The translations under genes and the position numbers were made by a program. The notes beneath the pieces were generated by a model, which saw only the letters and a program-made list of their open reading frames with translations, did not search any database and was not told where the DNA came from. Of a stretch of 64,000 bases of DNA, positions 18,439 through 27,588 are shown in pieces. Every line of letters begins with the position of its first letter. Positions within the stretch are counted from its first letter, which is position 1. This stretch comes from Agrobacterium tumefaciens. GTDB lineage: Bacteria > Pseudomonadota > Alphaproteobacteria > Rhizobiales > Rhizobiaceae. The DNA lies in contig NZ_WJOK01000014.1 of NCBI RefSeq assembly GCF_009649785.1, positions 1 to 64,000 of the forward strand, given 5' to 3'.

Positions 18439-19920
18439 TCAATAAGGCGCGTCCACCTTCCCCGTGCTCACATAAACCGTCTTCAGCTCGCTATAATGCT
18501 CCAGCGCCGCCGCCGAATTCTCGCGCCCGAAACCAGACTGCTTGGAGCCGCCGAATGGGATTTCCACCGGGCAGAGATTGTAGGTGTTGATCCACAGCGT
18601 GCCCGCCTCCAGCTGGTCGACCACGCGATGAGCGCGGGCGAGATCGGCGGTGAAGACGCCGCCGGCAAGGCCGAATTCGGTGGCGTTGGCGCGGGCGAGA
18701 ACCTCAACCTCATCATCGAAATCCAGCACGCACATGACCGGGCCGAAGATTTCCTCGCGCGCGATTGTCATGTCATCGGTGACATCTGCAAACACCGTCG
18801 GCTGCACATAGGCGCCCTCGCCTGCAACATTGTTGGGAATGCCGCCGCCGGTTACCAGCGTCGCACCCTCCGCCTTGCCCTTTTCGATATAGCCAAGCAC
18901 CTTTTCCTGCTGGGCTTTGGAGACCAGCGGGCCGAGATGGGTGGCGTAATCCAGGGGGTCGCCGAGGATCATCGCCTCAGTGCGGCGCTTCAGGTTTTCG
19001 AGGAAGCGGTCCTTCGCCTTTTTCTGCACGAAAACGCGGGTACCGTTGGAGCAGACCTGACCGGAAGAATAGAAATTGCCGAGCATCGCCCCGCCGACAG
19101 CGCTTTCGATATCGGCATCGTCAAACACGATCAGCGGCGATTTTCCACCGAGTTCCATCGTCACGTGCTTCAGATGCCCGGCGGCGGCGGCGGCCACCTT
19201 GCGGCCGGTGGGCACCGAGCCGGTGAGCGAGACCTTGGCGACATCCGGGTGGTTGACCAGAAGCGGGCCGGTATCGCGATCACCCTGAATGACGTTGAAC
19301 AGGCCCTTGGGCAGCCCTGCCTCGATCAGGATTTCCGCGATCTTCAAAGCGCCGAGCGGGGTGTTTTCCGATGGCTTGAAGACCATGGCGTTGCCGGCAA
19401 CGAGCGCCGGGGCCGCCTTCCAGCAGGCGATCTGCTGTGGATAGTTCCATGCGCCGATGCCGACACAGACGCCGAGCGGCACGCGCTTGGTATAGGCGAA
19501 ATCGCCGCCGAGCGGGATGTAGTTGCCATTCAGCGCGGAAGGCGCGATACCGCCGAAAAATTCGAAGGCATCGGCACCCGAGGTCGGATCGGCGACGATG
19601 GTTTCCTGGATCGGCTTGCCGGTATCCAGCGTTTCGAGCGTGGAGAGCGCCTCGTTGCGTTCACGCATGATATCGGCGGCGCGTTTCAATATACGCCCGC
19701 GCGCCATGGGGCTCATTGCCGCCCATTCCTTCTGGGCGCGTTTGGCCGATGCAATGGCGCGCTCGACAATCGCGGGCGTTGCCGCATGCAGCTTTGCAAT
19801 GACTTCGCCGGTGGCCGGAAAGACGCTTTCGAAAAGCGTGCCGGCATTGTCTTCGACATAGTCGCCATCAATGAAATGCGAGGCTTTGGGCTGCGCCCTG
19901 AGAGACGTCGCGATAGTCAT
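18439..19920 (-). CDS. betB: Betaine aldehyde dehydrogenase
   Basis: 493-residue NAD(P)-dependent aldehyde dehydrogenase that oxidises betaine aldehyde to the osmoprotectant glycine betaine. The general-base Glu is in [10 protein letters not shown], the nucleophile Cys in [11 protein letters not shown], and the cofactor loop GSVPTGRKV is present. The last part, [20 protein letters not shown], is characteristic of BetB. It lies 11 bases from the betI stop and about 67 bases before betA, in one transcription unit. Confidence 0.94.
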   Translation of the reverse strand: MTIATSLRAQPKASHFIDGDYVEDNAGTLFESVFPATGEVIAKLHAATPAIVERAIASAKRAQKEWAAMSPMARGRILKRAADIMRERNEALSTLETLDTGKPIQETIVADPTSGADAFEFFGGIAPSALNGNYIPLGGDFAYTKRVPLGVCVGIGAWNYPQQIACWKAAPALVAGNAMVFKPSENTPLGALKIAEILIEAGLPKGLFNVIQGDRDTGPLLVNHPDVAKVSLTGSVPTGRKVAAAAAGHLKHVTMELGGKSPLIVFDDADIESAVGGAMLGNFYSSGQVCSNGTRVFVQKKAKDRFLENLKRRTEAMILGDPLDYATHLGPLVSKAQQEKVLGYIEKGKAEGATLVTGGGIPNNVAGEGAYVQPTVFADVTDDMTIAREEIFGPVMCVLDFDDEVEVLARANATEFGLAGGVFTADLARAHRVVDQLEAGTLWINTYNLCPVEIPFGGSKQSGFGRENSAAALEHYSELKTVYVSTGKVDAPY

Positions 19921-19931
19921 GTCGAATACTC

Positions 19932-20552
19932 CTAGAGAATGCGGACGGACGGCTTCGGGCGCTGTCCATCAGGATATGGTTTGAGCTGCAAGTCGAAATA
20001 GTCTTCGACAAGGGCCGGCGCTGAGGCGAGCCCAAGCGGGGCCGAACGCAGGCTGTGCCTGATATACAGCCCGTCGATAAGGGCTGCCGCCCCTTCCGCA
20101 ATGCGCGCGGCGTCATCGGGTGGACATAGCCGGTTCAGGCTTGCCATGAGGTTCGAGCGCAGGCGACGGGAATAGAGCACCAGCAGGCGGCGCGTTTCTT
20201 CCGAGCGCTGCGCCTCCACATAAAAGGCAAGCCATGCCGCCACCGTCTCGGGCGTGAACTGGTCGCTCTGGAAAGAGACGTGAACGATGGCGCTCAGCCG
20301 TTCGCGCGGGCCATTGGCGCGGGTCAGCGCCGCCACCGCATCGCGCCTCAGATCCCGCAGCAGGCTGCGGATGGTTTCCAGAAGGAGCTGCTGCTTGCTG
20401 CCGAAATAATGATGCGCAAGCGCCGGAGATACGCCCGCTTCCCGGGCAATATCCGACATTGTCACATTCAGCGAACCATGGTGGCCTATGGTGCGTAACG
20501 CCGCGTCCACAAGCGCCTTGCGGCGCAAAGGCTCCATTCCGATCTTGGGCAT
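19932..20552 (-). CDS. betI: TetR-family repressor of choline-betaine genes
   Basis: 206 residues from the ATG at 20552, which follows AAGGAG. The N-terminal helix-turn-helix is [20 protein letters not shown] followed by [16 protein letters not shown]; the remaining helices form a ligand/dimer domain. BetI represses the bet genes and is released by choline (family knowledge). A 16-base palindrome 32 bases upstream of the start fits autoregulation. It is the first gene of the unit. Confidence 0.92.
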   Translation of the reverse strand: MPKIGMEPLRRKALVDAALRTIGHHGSLNVTMSDIAREAGVSPALAHHYFGSKQQLLLETIRSLLRDLRRDAVAALTRANGPRERLSAIVHVSFQSDQFTPETVAAWLAFYVEAQRSEETRRLLVLYSRRLRSNLMASLNRLCPPDDAARIAEGAAALIDGLYIRHSLRSAPLGLASAPALVEDYFDLQLKPYPDGQRPKPSVRIL

Positions 20553-20583
20553 AAGGGTCTCCTTGATGGCGGGCAAAATATTC

Positions 20584-20603
20584 TTGATTGATCAATCAAT
20601 CAA
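20584..20603. promoter_or_regulatory. BetI operator palindrome
   Basis: TTGATTGATCAATCAA (20584-20599) is a perfect 16-base palindrome, followed by one more TCAA repeat. It lies just upstream of betI, with nothing else close on the other side. It is the most likely binding site for BetI. Confidence 0.8.
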
Positions 20604-20898
20604 TAAAAAACGCGCCATTTCATGTCGCTGATTTGCCATGGATCAAAGAAAACCGGGCAAGGCCGGATAAGACTAGCCGCTCCCATGCTGAGGAGCCGCT
20701 CACGGGGGAAAAACTAAACCGTGATATACTGCAAATTGGGAATGGAACACGTTTCGTGCTAATATGCTGAGTGATACAAATTTCGCTGGAAGCGGCGCCA
20801 GACGAAAACTGAAAAAACGCCCGCAAGACCGCGATCCCCATCAGGTCCCGACACGGACCGGAGATGCCTTCGCAACGGTTGAACAAGGGAGTGATATC

Positions 20899-21138
20899 AT
20901 GCCAATGGTGACAGTATCGATTTCCCCGGAACAGGCAGCAAGAATGCGCGAGGCCGTGAATAGCGGCGCCTACGCATCCGGCAGCGAGGTCGTAAGGGCC
21001 GCGCTGAGACTATGGGCGGCCTCTGCTGCCGCAAACGGCGCAGATACAGAGGCTGCAGCACCTGTCGAGGCGGATCGCGAACGCCTGAATGTTGCGGAAC
21101 TTTACGCCGCTCACACCGGACATGTGCGCCGGGCCTGA
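20899..21138 (+). CDS. ParD-like antitoxin without a neighbouring toxin
   Basis: 79 residues from the ATG at 20899 behind AAGGGA. The ribbon-helix-helix core MVTVSISPEQAARMREAVNS followed by GAYASGSEVVRAALRLWAA is typical of ParD/CopG antitoxins. An alanine-rich tail ends in VAELYAAHTGHVRRA. The next 180 bases have no ParE-like frame and the next gene is a c-di-GMP enzyme, so the expected toxin is missing. It could be an orphan antitoxin, a regulator in its own right, or the relic of a pair. The 300 bases between it and betI hold no other gene I can support. Confidence 0.75.
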   Translation: MPMVTVSISPEQAARMREAVNSGAYASGSEVVRAALRLWAASAAANGADTEAAAPVEADRERLNVAELYAAHTGHVRRA

Positions 21139-21321
21139 GGGCCTGCCGGATACCCCTTGCTATTGAGGGGCCCGTGACAAAACCTTCATTAAAGCTTCAC
21201 AGTCGTGAAAGCTTTTGTTGACCTGTAATCTGCGATTGTCTGCTGAAAAGAGACAAGTTCCCGTGTGTGCATTTGACTTGTCATGCCACCAACGGGGAAC
21301 TGGCAATAGCGGAGAACAGAA

Positions 21322-23124
21322 ATGCCGGCCGTAACGCTGGAGAACGATGTCATAAGGCGGTTTGCCTCCGGGCACATGTTTCCCATGGCGAAGCTTGTGC
21401 TTGAAACCGCGTTTCAGCCGATCGTCGAGGCGACGACGGGCACGATTTTCGGATATGAATCACTGATGCGCGGGCATGACCGGCTTGGGTTTTCCAATCC
21501 GCTCGCGCTTCTCGACCAGGCTGCCGAGGATGGCGAGCTGAAGGCCTTCGAGCAGATGCTGGCAAGCCGGGCGCTCGCTAAATTCTCCACCCTGGCGGAT
21601 TTTTCCACCACCACCCTGTTCCTCAATCTCGATGTAAGGCTTATCCCGCACGGGGACGCCATTCTTGACAAGCTCGTTGGCCATCTGGCGCGGGCGGGCA
21701 TTCCGGCCTCCTCCATCTGCTTTGAACTTTCCGAACGTTTCGACAATACCAGCGTGCCGGAGTTCAAGGCGCTGATCGCCCGCATGCGCAAGGAAGGTTT
21801 CAAGCTGGCGATCGACGATTTCGGCGCCGGTCACGGCGAGATGAAGCTTTTATGCGACTATCCGCTTGATTACCTGAAGATCGACCGGCATTTCATCAGC
21901 GGTGTCGATCATCTTCCGCGCAAGCAGCATCTCGTGCGCAACATCGTCAACATCGCTCATGTTCTCGGCGTCCGGGTCATTGCGGAAGGCATCGAAACCG
22001 AAGCGGAATTTCTCACCTGCCGCGAATATGGCGTCGATCTGGTGCAGGGCTGGCTGATCGCCAGGCCGACGGTTTTCACCAGCGAGCTTCCCGAGAGCTT
22101 TCCGCACCTCAACCGCGTGGGCGTGGCGCGGCGCAACAGCCAGTCGCTGGACGAAATCCTCATCCGTCGCGAAATAGAGCGTCTTCCCACCGTCTATGAG
22201 CATGACAGCGTCGACAGCGTCTTCGAATTGTTCCGCAGAAACCCGCAGCAGGCGTTTTTCCCGGTGCTCAACGCCAATGGCGAACCGCGCGGCGTCATCA
22301 ACGAATATCACCTCAAGGAATACATCTACCGACCTTTCGGGCGCGATCTCCTCAAGAACAAGATCTACGAGCGCACCATTTCCCACTTCGTCGATCCTGC
22401 GCCGATCGTGGGTCTCGACGCCGATGCCGATCAACTGATGAACATGTTCGCCAGCATGGGCGGCAGCGCCTGCATCATCCTGACCGAAAACATGCGTTAC
22501 GCCGGCATCGTCTCAGCCGCATCACTCATCAAGGTCATCAATGAAAAACAGCTCAAGATGGCGCAGGACCAGAACCCGCTGACGGCGCTGCCGGGCAACC
22601 GCGCCATCGGCGGCTTCATCGCCGACAGCTGCGGTGATGGCGATGAGACCCGTTTCTTCTGCTATTGCGATTTCGACAATTTCAAACCCTTCAACGATAA
22701 ATACGGCTTCAATGCCGGCGACCACGCCATCACCCTGTTTTCCGCACTGATGCGTCGCTACTTTTTCGCCGGCGACTGCTTTCTCGGCCATATCGGCGGC
22801 GACGACTTCTTCGTCGGCGTGCGTGACTGGGCGGTGGAGGAACTGACGGAAATCCTCGAGCGGCTGCTCAGCGATTTTCACGGTGAAGTGGCCGAACTCT
22901 ATTCGCCAGAGGACCGTCAGGCCGGTCGCATGGTCGGGCTGGACCGTCGCGGCAATGAGCGGGATTTTGCCTTGCTGCGTTGCTCCATCGGCGTTCTCAC
23001 ATTGCCAAAAGGTTTGATCATCGCCAATCCCGAGCGCATCGGCAGCGAGATCGCCGGCATCAAGACAGCCGCGAAAGAAAACGAAGGCGGCCTCGTCATC
23101 CGGGTGTTCGGGGAGACAAAATGA
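21322..23124 (+). CDS. c-di-GMP signalling protein with EAL-CBS-GGDEF order
   Basis: 600-residue cytoplasmic protein; ATG preceded by GGAG. The EAL domain (about 25-250) has YESLM with Glu46, LNLD, FELSER, IDDFGAG (164-170), Lys186 in YLKIDRH, and [10 protein letters not shown], so the phosphodiesterase residues look intact. A linked pair of CBS-like segments (about 280-410) follows. The C-terminal GGDEF domain (about 415-590) has GGDDF at 492-496 in place of GGDEF, an acceptable active variant. The EAL domain comes first, unlike the common GGDEF-EAL order. The CBS pair suggests adenylate sensing. No membrane segment is seen. Confidence 0.9.
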   Translation: MPAVTLENDVIRRFASGHMFPMAKLVLETAFQPIVEATTGTIFGYESLMRGHDRLGFSNPLALLDQAAEDGELKAFEQMLASRALAKFSTLADFSTTTLFLNLDVRLIPHGDAILDKLVGHLARAGIPASSICFELSERFDNTSVPEFKALIARMRKEGFKLAIDDFGAGHGEMKLLCDYPLDYLKIDRHFISGVDHLPRKQHLVRNIVNIAHVLGVRVIAEGIETEAEFLTCREYGVDLVQGWLIARPTVFTSELPESFPHLNRVGVARRNSQSLDEILIRREIERLPTVYEHDSVDSVFELFRRNPQQAFFPVLNANGEPRGVINEYHLKEYIYRPFGRDLLKNKIYERTISHFVDPAPIVGLDADADQLMNMFASMGGSACIILTENMRYAGIVSAASLIKVINEKQLKMAQDQNPLTALPGNRAIGGFIADSCGDGDETRFFCYCDFDNFKPFNDKYGFNAGDHAITLFSALMRRYFFAGDCFLGHIGGDDFFVGVRDWAVEELTEILERLLSDFHGEVAELYSPEDRQAGRMVGLDRRGNERDFALLRCSIGVLTLPKGLIIANPERIGSEIAGIKTAAKENEGGLVIRVFGETK

Positions 23125-23212
23125 CATCAGCGACAAAGGGCCTCCTTCCCTAAGCGGTACATCTGTCCTAAATCTTCAGGTAACGCCGACAAATGAGGAA
23201 TTGCCCCTGGCC

Positions 23213-24226
23213 ATGCCCGAAAATGTGACCCTGCCCGAAAAAATGCGCTTCATCGACCTTCCCTCCCATGGTGGCCCGGAGGTGATGCAGCTTTCGCAAG
23301 CACCTTTGCCAACCCCCGCCAGAGGCGAAATCCTGGTGAGGGTCGAGGCGGCCGGCGTCAACCGCCCCGATGTCGCGCAGAGGCAGGGCGCCTATCCGCC
23401 GCCGAAGGACGCAAGCCCGATCCTCGGCCTCGAAATTGCCGGAGAAGTGGTGGCGCTCGGCGAAGGCGTCAGCGAATTCAAACCTGGCGACAAGGTCTGC
23501 GCGCTCGCCAATGGCGGCGGTTATGCGCAATATTGCACCGTGCCGGCCGGACAGGCCCTGCCCTTCCCCAAGGGGTACGACGCCGTCAAGGCCGCCGCGC
23601 TGCCGGAAACCTTCTTCACCGTCTGGGCCAACCTCTTCCAGATGGCGGGCCTGACCGAAGGCGAAAGCGTGCTCATCCACGGCGGCACCAGCGGTATCGG
23701 CACAACCGCCATCCAGCTCGCCAAAGCCTTCGGCGCTGATGTCTATGCGACGGCGGGTTCTGCGGAAAAATGCGAGGCCTGCGTCAAGCTTGGTGCCAAA
23801 CGGGCCATCAATTACCGCGACGAGGATTTCACCGCCGTCATCAAGGCCGAGACCGATGGCAAGGGTGTCGATGTGGTTCTCGACATGATCGGTGCGGCCT
23901 ATTTCGAAAAGAACATTGCCGCACTCGCCAAGGATGGCTGTCTGTCCATCATCGCCTTTCTGGGCGGCGCCGTGGCTGAAAAGGTTGATCTGCGGCCAAT
24001 CATGGTCAAACGCCTGACCGTCACCGGCTCCACCATGCGGCCACGTACCGCTGACGAGAAACGCGCCATCCGTGATGAGCTTATCGAACAGGTCTGGCCG
24101 CTCATCGAAAGCGGCAAGGTTGCGCCTGTCATCAACAAGGTCTTCACGCTGGACGAAGTTGTGGAGGCCCACCGGCTGATGGAAACCAGCAATCATATCG
24201 GCAAGATCGTGATGCGGGTGTCCTGA
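23213..24226 (+). CDS. NAD(P)H:quinone oxidoreductase (zeta-crystallin type)
   Basis: About 337-residue zinc-free medium-chain dehydrogenase that reduces quinones with NADPH. Features are [20 protein letters not shown] near the N terminus, [13 protein letters not shown], and the Rossmann motif [20 protein letters not shown]. No zinc-binding Cys cluster is present. Starts at 23201 (TTG) or 23243 (ATG) are also possible; the ATG at 23213 is chosen. It is the last full-length gene before the small ORF at 24300. Confidence 0.87.
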   Translation: MPENVTLPEKMRFIDLPSHGGPEVMQLSQAPLPTPARGEILVRVEAAGVNRPDVAQRQGAYPPPKDASPILGLEIAGEVVALGEGVSEFKPGDKVCALANGGGYAQYCTVPAGQALPFPKGYDAVKAAALPETFFTVWANLFQMAGLTEGESVLIHGGTSGIGTTAIQLAKAFGADVYATAGSAEKCEACVKLGAKRAINYRDEDFTAVIKAETDGKGVDVVLDMIGAAYFEKNIAALAKDGCLSIIAFLGGAVAEKVDLRPIMVKRLTVTGSTMRPRTADEKRAIRDELIEQVWPLIESGKVAPVINKVFTLDEVVEAHRLMETSNHIGKIVMRVS

Positions 24227-24285
24227 TCAGACCTCTTGCATTAATGACGAATCGTACTACCTTCTAGTTATGTTCAACGTATCGG

Positions 24286-24298
24286 AAGGAGGTGATCC
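24286..24298 (+). promoter_or_regulatory. Extended Shine-Dalgarno of the 24-residue ORF
   Basis: AAGGAGGTGATCC matches thirteen consecutive bases of the complement of the 16S rRNA 3' end. The AGGAGG core is seven bases before the ATG at 24300. Ordinary genes in the window match four to six bases. Confidence 0.85.
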
Positions 24299-24299
24299 A

Positions 24300-24374
24300 A
24301 TGTCTAATGAGATTTCGGTCTCTGGTGCAGGCAATGGAAAGGGTGGGTTTTCGACGGGGCAGCCCTCGGCGTAA
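24300..24374 (+). CDS. 24-residue small protein with exceptional ribosome site
   Basis: An ATG-to-TAA frame encoding 24 residues, beginning MSNEISVSGAGNGKGG and ending GQPSA. It is rich in Gly, Ser and Asn, has no membrane segment and no Cys. The start is backed by a thirteen-base Shine-Dalgarno match, and a strong terminator stands 66 bases beyond the stop, so the locus looks like its own short transcript. It could be a leader peptide, a small protein, or a dual-function RNA. The next gene downstream, cysA, is on the opposite strand, so it is not a leader for it. Function unknown. Confidence 0.6.
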   Translation: MSNEISVSGAGNGKGGFSTGQPSA

Positions 24375-24439
24375 AAACCTCTTGCCTTCGGAACGTTGAG
24401 AAACAGTCCCGGGTCTGTAAACAGGACCAAGCTCATGGA

Positions 24440-24463
24440 AGGGTCGCCTCTGGCGACCCTTTT
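24440..24463 (+). terminator. Rho-independent terminator after the small ORF
   Basis: AGGGTCGCC (24440-24448), a TCT loop and GGCGACCCT (24452-24460) form a perfect nine-pair stem followed by TTT. The 66 bases between the ORF stop and this stem also contain a small GTCTGT/ACAGGAC hairpin. Confidence 0.88.
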
Positions 24464-24490
24464 CCGTTTCTGGGGTGATCGCGCGTTTAC

Positions 24491-24588
24491 CCGGTTCCCT
24501 CATCTCTGTGCTTGTCACAGAGATCCAGCCAGACCAAGTGTTTGGGCTGGCTGGATGCCGGCTCAAGGCCAGTATTACCGGGAACCGC
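24491..24588. repeat. Nested palindromic intergenic repeat
   Basis: Outer arms CGGTTCCC and GGGAACCG enclose ATCTCTGTG-cttgt-CACAGAGAT (24502-24524) and ATCCAGCCAG paired with CTGGCTGGAT (24523-24556). The TGTGCTTGTCACAG core is shared with the elements near 6045 and 8859. It lies at the 3' side of cysA. Confidence 0.7.
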
Positions 24589-24615
24589 CAGCTGCCAATC
24601 GCAGCCGCATCTCCC

Positions 24616-25656
24616 CTACTTCTTGCCAAACACCTTCCACCGGGTCGGACGAAACCGCAGTTCGGCACCTACCGCCACGGCGGCGTTGAGCGGCACCTCG
24701 ATTTCGAGGTGATAGGGGTCATGGCCGTTATTGGCGATGTCGATTTCGGCGATGCGGGTGCCGGCGAGGCGGCGACAGGTGGTAACCTTGCCGTAAAGCG
24801 CGTTTTTCTCGTCGGTCAGCACCACATCTTCCGGACGGAAGAACAGCTCGCCCTCACCTGCGCCACTTTCGGCGACGCCGATGCTCTCGCCTTGAAACAC
24901 CACCTGGCCGTCGCGGATCGTCACCGGCAGGCTGGAGGATTCGCCGATGAAGGAGAAGACGAACGGGGAATTGGGCGTGTCGTAGACGTCATCCGCCGTG
25001 CCGACCTGTTCGATCTTGCCCTGGCTCATGACGACGACGCGGTCGGCCAGTTCCAGTGCTTCTTCCTGATCGTGGGTAACGAAGACGGTGGTGTGGCCCG
25101 TGCGGTCGTGGAATTCGCGCAGCCAGCGGCGCAGTTCCTTGCGCACCTTGGCATCGAGTGCGCCGAAGGGTTCATCGAGCAGCAGCACTTTCGGCTCGAT
25201 GGCAACTGCGCGAGCCAGCGCCACGCGCTGGCGCTGGCCGCCGGAAAGCTGGGTCGGGTAGCGCTTTTCGAGGCCGGTCAGATGCACCATGTCCAGAAGC
25301 TCCGAAACTCGCCTGCGGATTTCCGCTTTCGGCGGGCGGGAGGCGGAAGGGCGCACCTTCAGGCCGAAGGCGATGTTGTCGGCAACCGTCATGTGGCGGA
25401 ACAGGGCGTAGTGCTGAAACACAAAACCGACATTGCGCTCCTGCACCGAGCGGTGCGAGGCATCCTCATCGCCGAAGAAGATGCGGCCTTGGGTCGGCTG
25501 CTCCAGGCCGGCGATGAGGCGCAGCAGCGTCGTCTTGCCGGAACCGGAGGGACCGAGCAGCGCGATCAGCTCGCCGGAACGAATGTCGAGCGACACGTCG
25601 TTCAGCGCCGGAAAGCGATCAAACTGCTTGGTGATGCCGGAAACTTTCACTTCCAT
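24616..25656 (-). CDS. cysA: Sulfate/thiosulfate ABC transporter ATP-binding subunit
   Basis: 346-residue ATPase of the sulfate importer, peripheral to the inner membrane. Walker A GPSGSGKTT, the signature LSGGQRQRVALARA and Walker B VLLLDEPFGALD are intact, followed by the switch His in FVTHDQEEA. A C-terminal TOBE-like domain ends the chain. The ATG at 25656 has AAAGG seven bases upstream and lies 11 bases from the cysW stop. The start five codons earlier is less well placed. Last gene of the uptake operon. Confidence 0.95.
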   Translation of the reverse strand: MEVKVSGITKQFDRFPALNDVSLDIRSGELIALLGPSGSGKTTLLRLIAGLEQPTQGRIFFGDEDASHRSVQERNVGFVFQHYALFRHMTVADNIAFGLKVRPSASRPPKAEIRRRVSELLDMVHLTGLEKRYPTQLSGGQRQRVALARAVAIEPKVLLLDEPFGALDAKVRKELRRWLREFHDRTGHTTVFVTHDQEEALELADRVVVMSQGKIEQVGTADDVYDTPNSPFVFSFIGESSSLPVTIRDGQVVFQGESIGVAESGAGEGELFFRPEDVVLTDEKNALYGKVTTCRRLAGTRIAEIDIANNGHDPYHLEIEVPLNAAVAVGAELRFRPTRWKVFGKK

Positions 25657-25667
25657 GAATATGCCTT

Positions 25668-26537
25668 TCAATGCTTGCCGGCTGCGTTGCCCGCGCCAAA
25701 GCGTATTTCGAGAATGGTTTTGAGAACGAGCGTCACGAGCGCCAGACCAGCCAGCAGCGTCGCCACCGCGAAGGCCGCGCCGATATTGTACTCATTATAG
25801 AGTATCTCGACATGCAGCGGCATGGTGTTGGTCTCGCCGCGAATATGGCCTGATACGACAGAGACGGCGCCGAACTCGCCCATGGCGCGGGCGTTGCAGA
25901 GCAGCACCCCGTACAGCAGTCCCCATTTGATATTCGGCAGCGTGACATACCAGAAGGTCTGCCAGCCGGTTGCGCCAAGCGAGATCGCCGCCTCCTCATC
26001 GCCATTGCCCTGCTCCTGCATCAGCGGGATCAGTTCACGCGCGACGAAGGGAAAGGTGACGAAGATGGTGGCTAGCACGATGCCCGGAACAGCAAAGAGG
26101 ATTTCGATGCCATAACTCTTCAGCCATGGCCCGAGCACGCTGTGCGAAGAGAACAGGATGACATAGACCAGACCCGATATGACCGGCGAGATCGAGAACG
26201 GCAGGTCGATCAGCGTTATCAGGAATGCCTTGCCCTTGAACTCGAATTTCGCAATCGCCCAGGCGGCGGCGACACCGAAGATAAGGTTGAGCGGCACCGA
26301 AATGGCGGCGACAAGCAGTGTCAGACGGATGGCGGAGAGTGCATCCGGCTCGACGATCGCTTCCCAGAAGGCATCGGCGCCTTTGCGAAATGCCTCGAAG
26401 AACACCGATACCAGCGGCAGCACGAGGAAAGCCGCAAGGAACAGGAAGGCAATGGCAATCAGCACCAGCCGGGCAGGCAGGCTCTCGCTGGCGGGATCGC
26501 GGAACGGTCGGGACGAGGTGCGGGAAGCATCAGACAT
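25668..26537 (-). CDS. cysW: Sulfate ABC transporter permease CysW
   Basis: 289-residue inner-membrane permease with about six helices, starting [12 protein letters not shown] before the first helix. The EAA loop that contacts the ATPase reads [23 protein letters not shown]. It overlaps the upstream cysT stop by eight bases and forms a heterodimer with CysT. Orientation and order sbp-cysT-cysW-cysA match the standard sulfate uptake operon. Confidence 0.95.
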   Translation of the reverse strand: MSDASRTSSRPFRDPASESLPARLVLIAIAFLFLAAFLVLPLVSVFFEAFRKGADAFWEAIVEPDALSAIRLTLLVAAISVPLNLIFGVAAAWAIAKFEFKGKAFLITLIDLPFSISPVISGLVYVILFSSHSVLGPWLKSYGIEILFAVPGIVLATIFVTFPFVARELIPLMQEQGNGDEEAAISLGATGWQTFWYVTLPNIKWGLLYGVLLCNARAMGEFGAVSVVSGHIRGETNTMPLHVEILYNEYNIGAAFAVATLLAGLALVTLVLKTILEIRFGAGNAAGKH

Positions 26538-27390
26538 AACCGTACCTCTTGCGGCTCCAGGCCTGAATGAGATTGATGAGGAACAGCATGGCGAAGGAAA
26601 TGATCAGCATGATGGTGGCGATGGCCGTCGCGCCCGCATAATTGAACTCCTCCAGCCGGATGACGATGAGGAGCGGTGCGATTTCCGAGACGTAGGGAAT
26701 ATTGCCGGCGATGAAGATGACCGAGCCGTACTCTCCGATACCGCGCGCGAAGGCGAGTGCGAAGCCCGTCAGGATGGCGGGCGTGAGGCTTGGCAGCAGC
26801 ACTCGGCTGATTGTCTGGAAACGGTTAGCGCCGAGCGTTGCCGCCACCTCCTCCACCTGCCGGTCTATTTCTTCCATGACCGGCTGCACGGTGCGGACCA
26901 CGAATGGCAGGCCGATGAAGATCAGCGCGATGACGATACCGGTCGGCGTAAAAGCGATCTTGATGCCGAAGGGTTCGAACAGCGAGCCAACCCAGCCGCG
27001 ATTGGCATAAAGCGTGGTGAGCGCGATGCCGGCAACCGCCGTCGGAAGGGCAAAGGGCAGATCCACGATGGCATCAACGAAACGCCGGCCGGGAAAACGA
27101 TACCGCGTGAGAACCCAGGCGACGATGACGCCAAAAACAGCGTTCACCAGTGCGGCGATGAAGGCGGTGCCGAAACTGACGCGCAGCGCATTCAGCGTAC
27201 GGCTATCGACAGCGATCGCAATAAAATCTGCAAAACCAAGTTTCGCCGTGGACCAGATGAGGCCGCCGAGCGGAATAAGAATGATGAGAAACAGATAGAC
27301 GACCGTGTAACCGAACGTCAGGCCGAAGCCTGGTATCACGCTCGATTGACGCCACTTCCACCTGTTTCCGGATGTATTATTGCTCATCAA
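26530..27390 (-). CDS. cysT: Sulfate ABC transporter permease CysT (CysU)
   Basis: 286-residue permease partner of CysW, with about six membrane helices from residue 20 onward. The EAA loop is [24 protein letters not shown]. The region [23 protein letters not shown] is typical of CysT. It lies about 200 bases downstream of sbp, separated from it by a strong stem-loop, and overlaps cysW by eight bases. Confidence 0.95.
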   Translation of the reverse strand: MMSNNTSGNRWKWRQSSVIPGFGLTFGYTVVYLFLIILIPLGGLIWSTAKLGFADFIAIAVDSRTLNALRVSFGTAFIAALVNAVFGVIVAWVLTRYRFPGRRFVDAIVDLPFALPTAVAGIALTTLYANRGWVGSLFEPFGIKIAFTPTGIVIALIFIGLPFVVRTVQPVMEEIDRQVEEVAATLGANRFQTISRVLLPSLTPAILTGFALAFARGIGEYGSVIFIAGNIPYVSEIAPLLIVIRLEEFNYAGATAIATIMLIISFAMLFLINLIQAWSRKRYGYV

Positions 27391-27496
27391 CGCTCCGGAT
27401 AATCTTTAGTTTGGCACATTTCCGGACAGAAAACCGGGGTCCACTTTTCCTGGAAATGCTCTCTGGGAGCCGGTGTTCCCCGGCCTTGTTATAAAG

Positions 27497-27524
27497 GATC
27501 GACCGGCACGGTGTCCGGTCGATC
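27497..27524 (-). promoter_or_regulatory. Intercistronic stem-loop between sbp and cysT
   Basis: GATCGACCGG (27497-27506) and CCGGTCGATC (27515-27524) form ten perfect pairs around an eight-base loop, with no T-run after them. Such structures commonly protect the binding-protein message from 3' decay and reduce read-through into the permease genes. The 198-base spacer holds no gene. Confidence 0.7.
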
Positions 27525-27588
27525 GATTTGTCGTTTTTCAAGTTCCCTTAAGCGGGGTGGGCGGATTTGTCTTCAGCCCATCATCCGC

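Noticed and set aside
18496..19935. A plus-strand frame of about 480 codons opposite betB
   Set aside because: It is a shadow of betB; no recognisable domains and no ribosome site.
16722..20552. Search for a betC gene in the bet cluster
   Set aside because: Only betI, betB and betA fit; no sulfatase frame or motif is present.
24475..25800. A plus-strand frame of about 440 codons across cysA
   Set aside because: Shadow of cysA; it also starts in a palindromic repeat.
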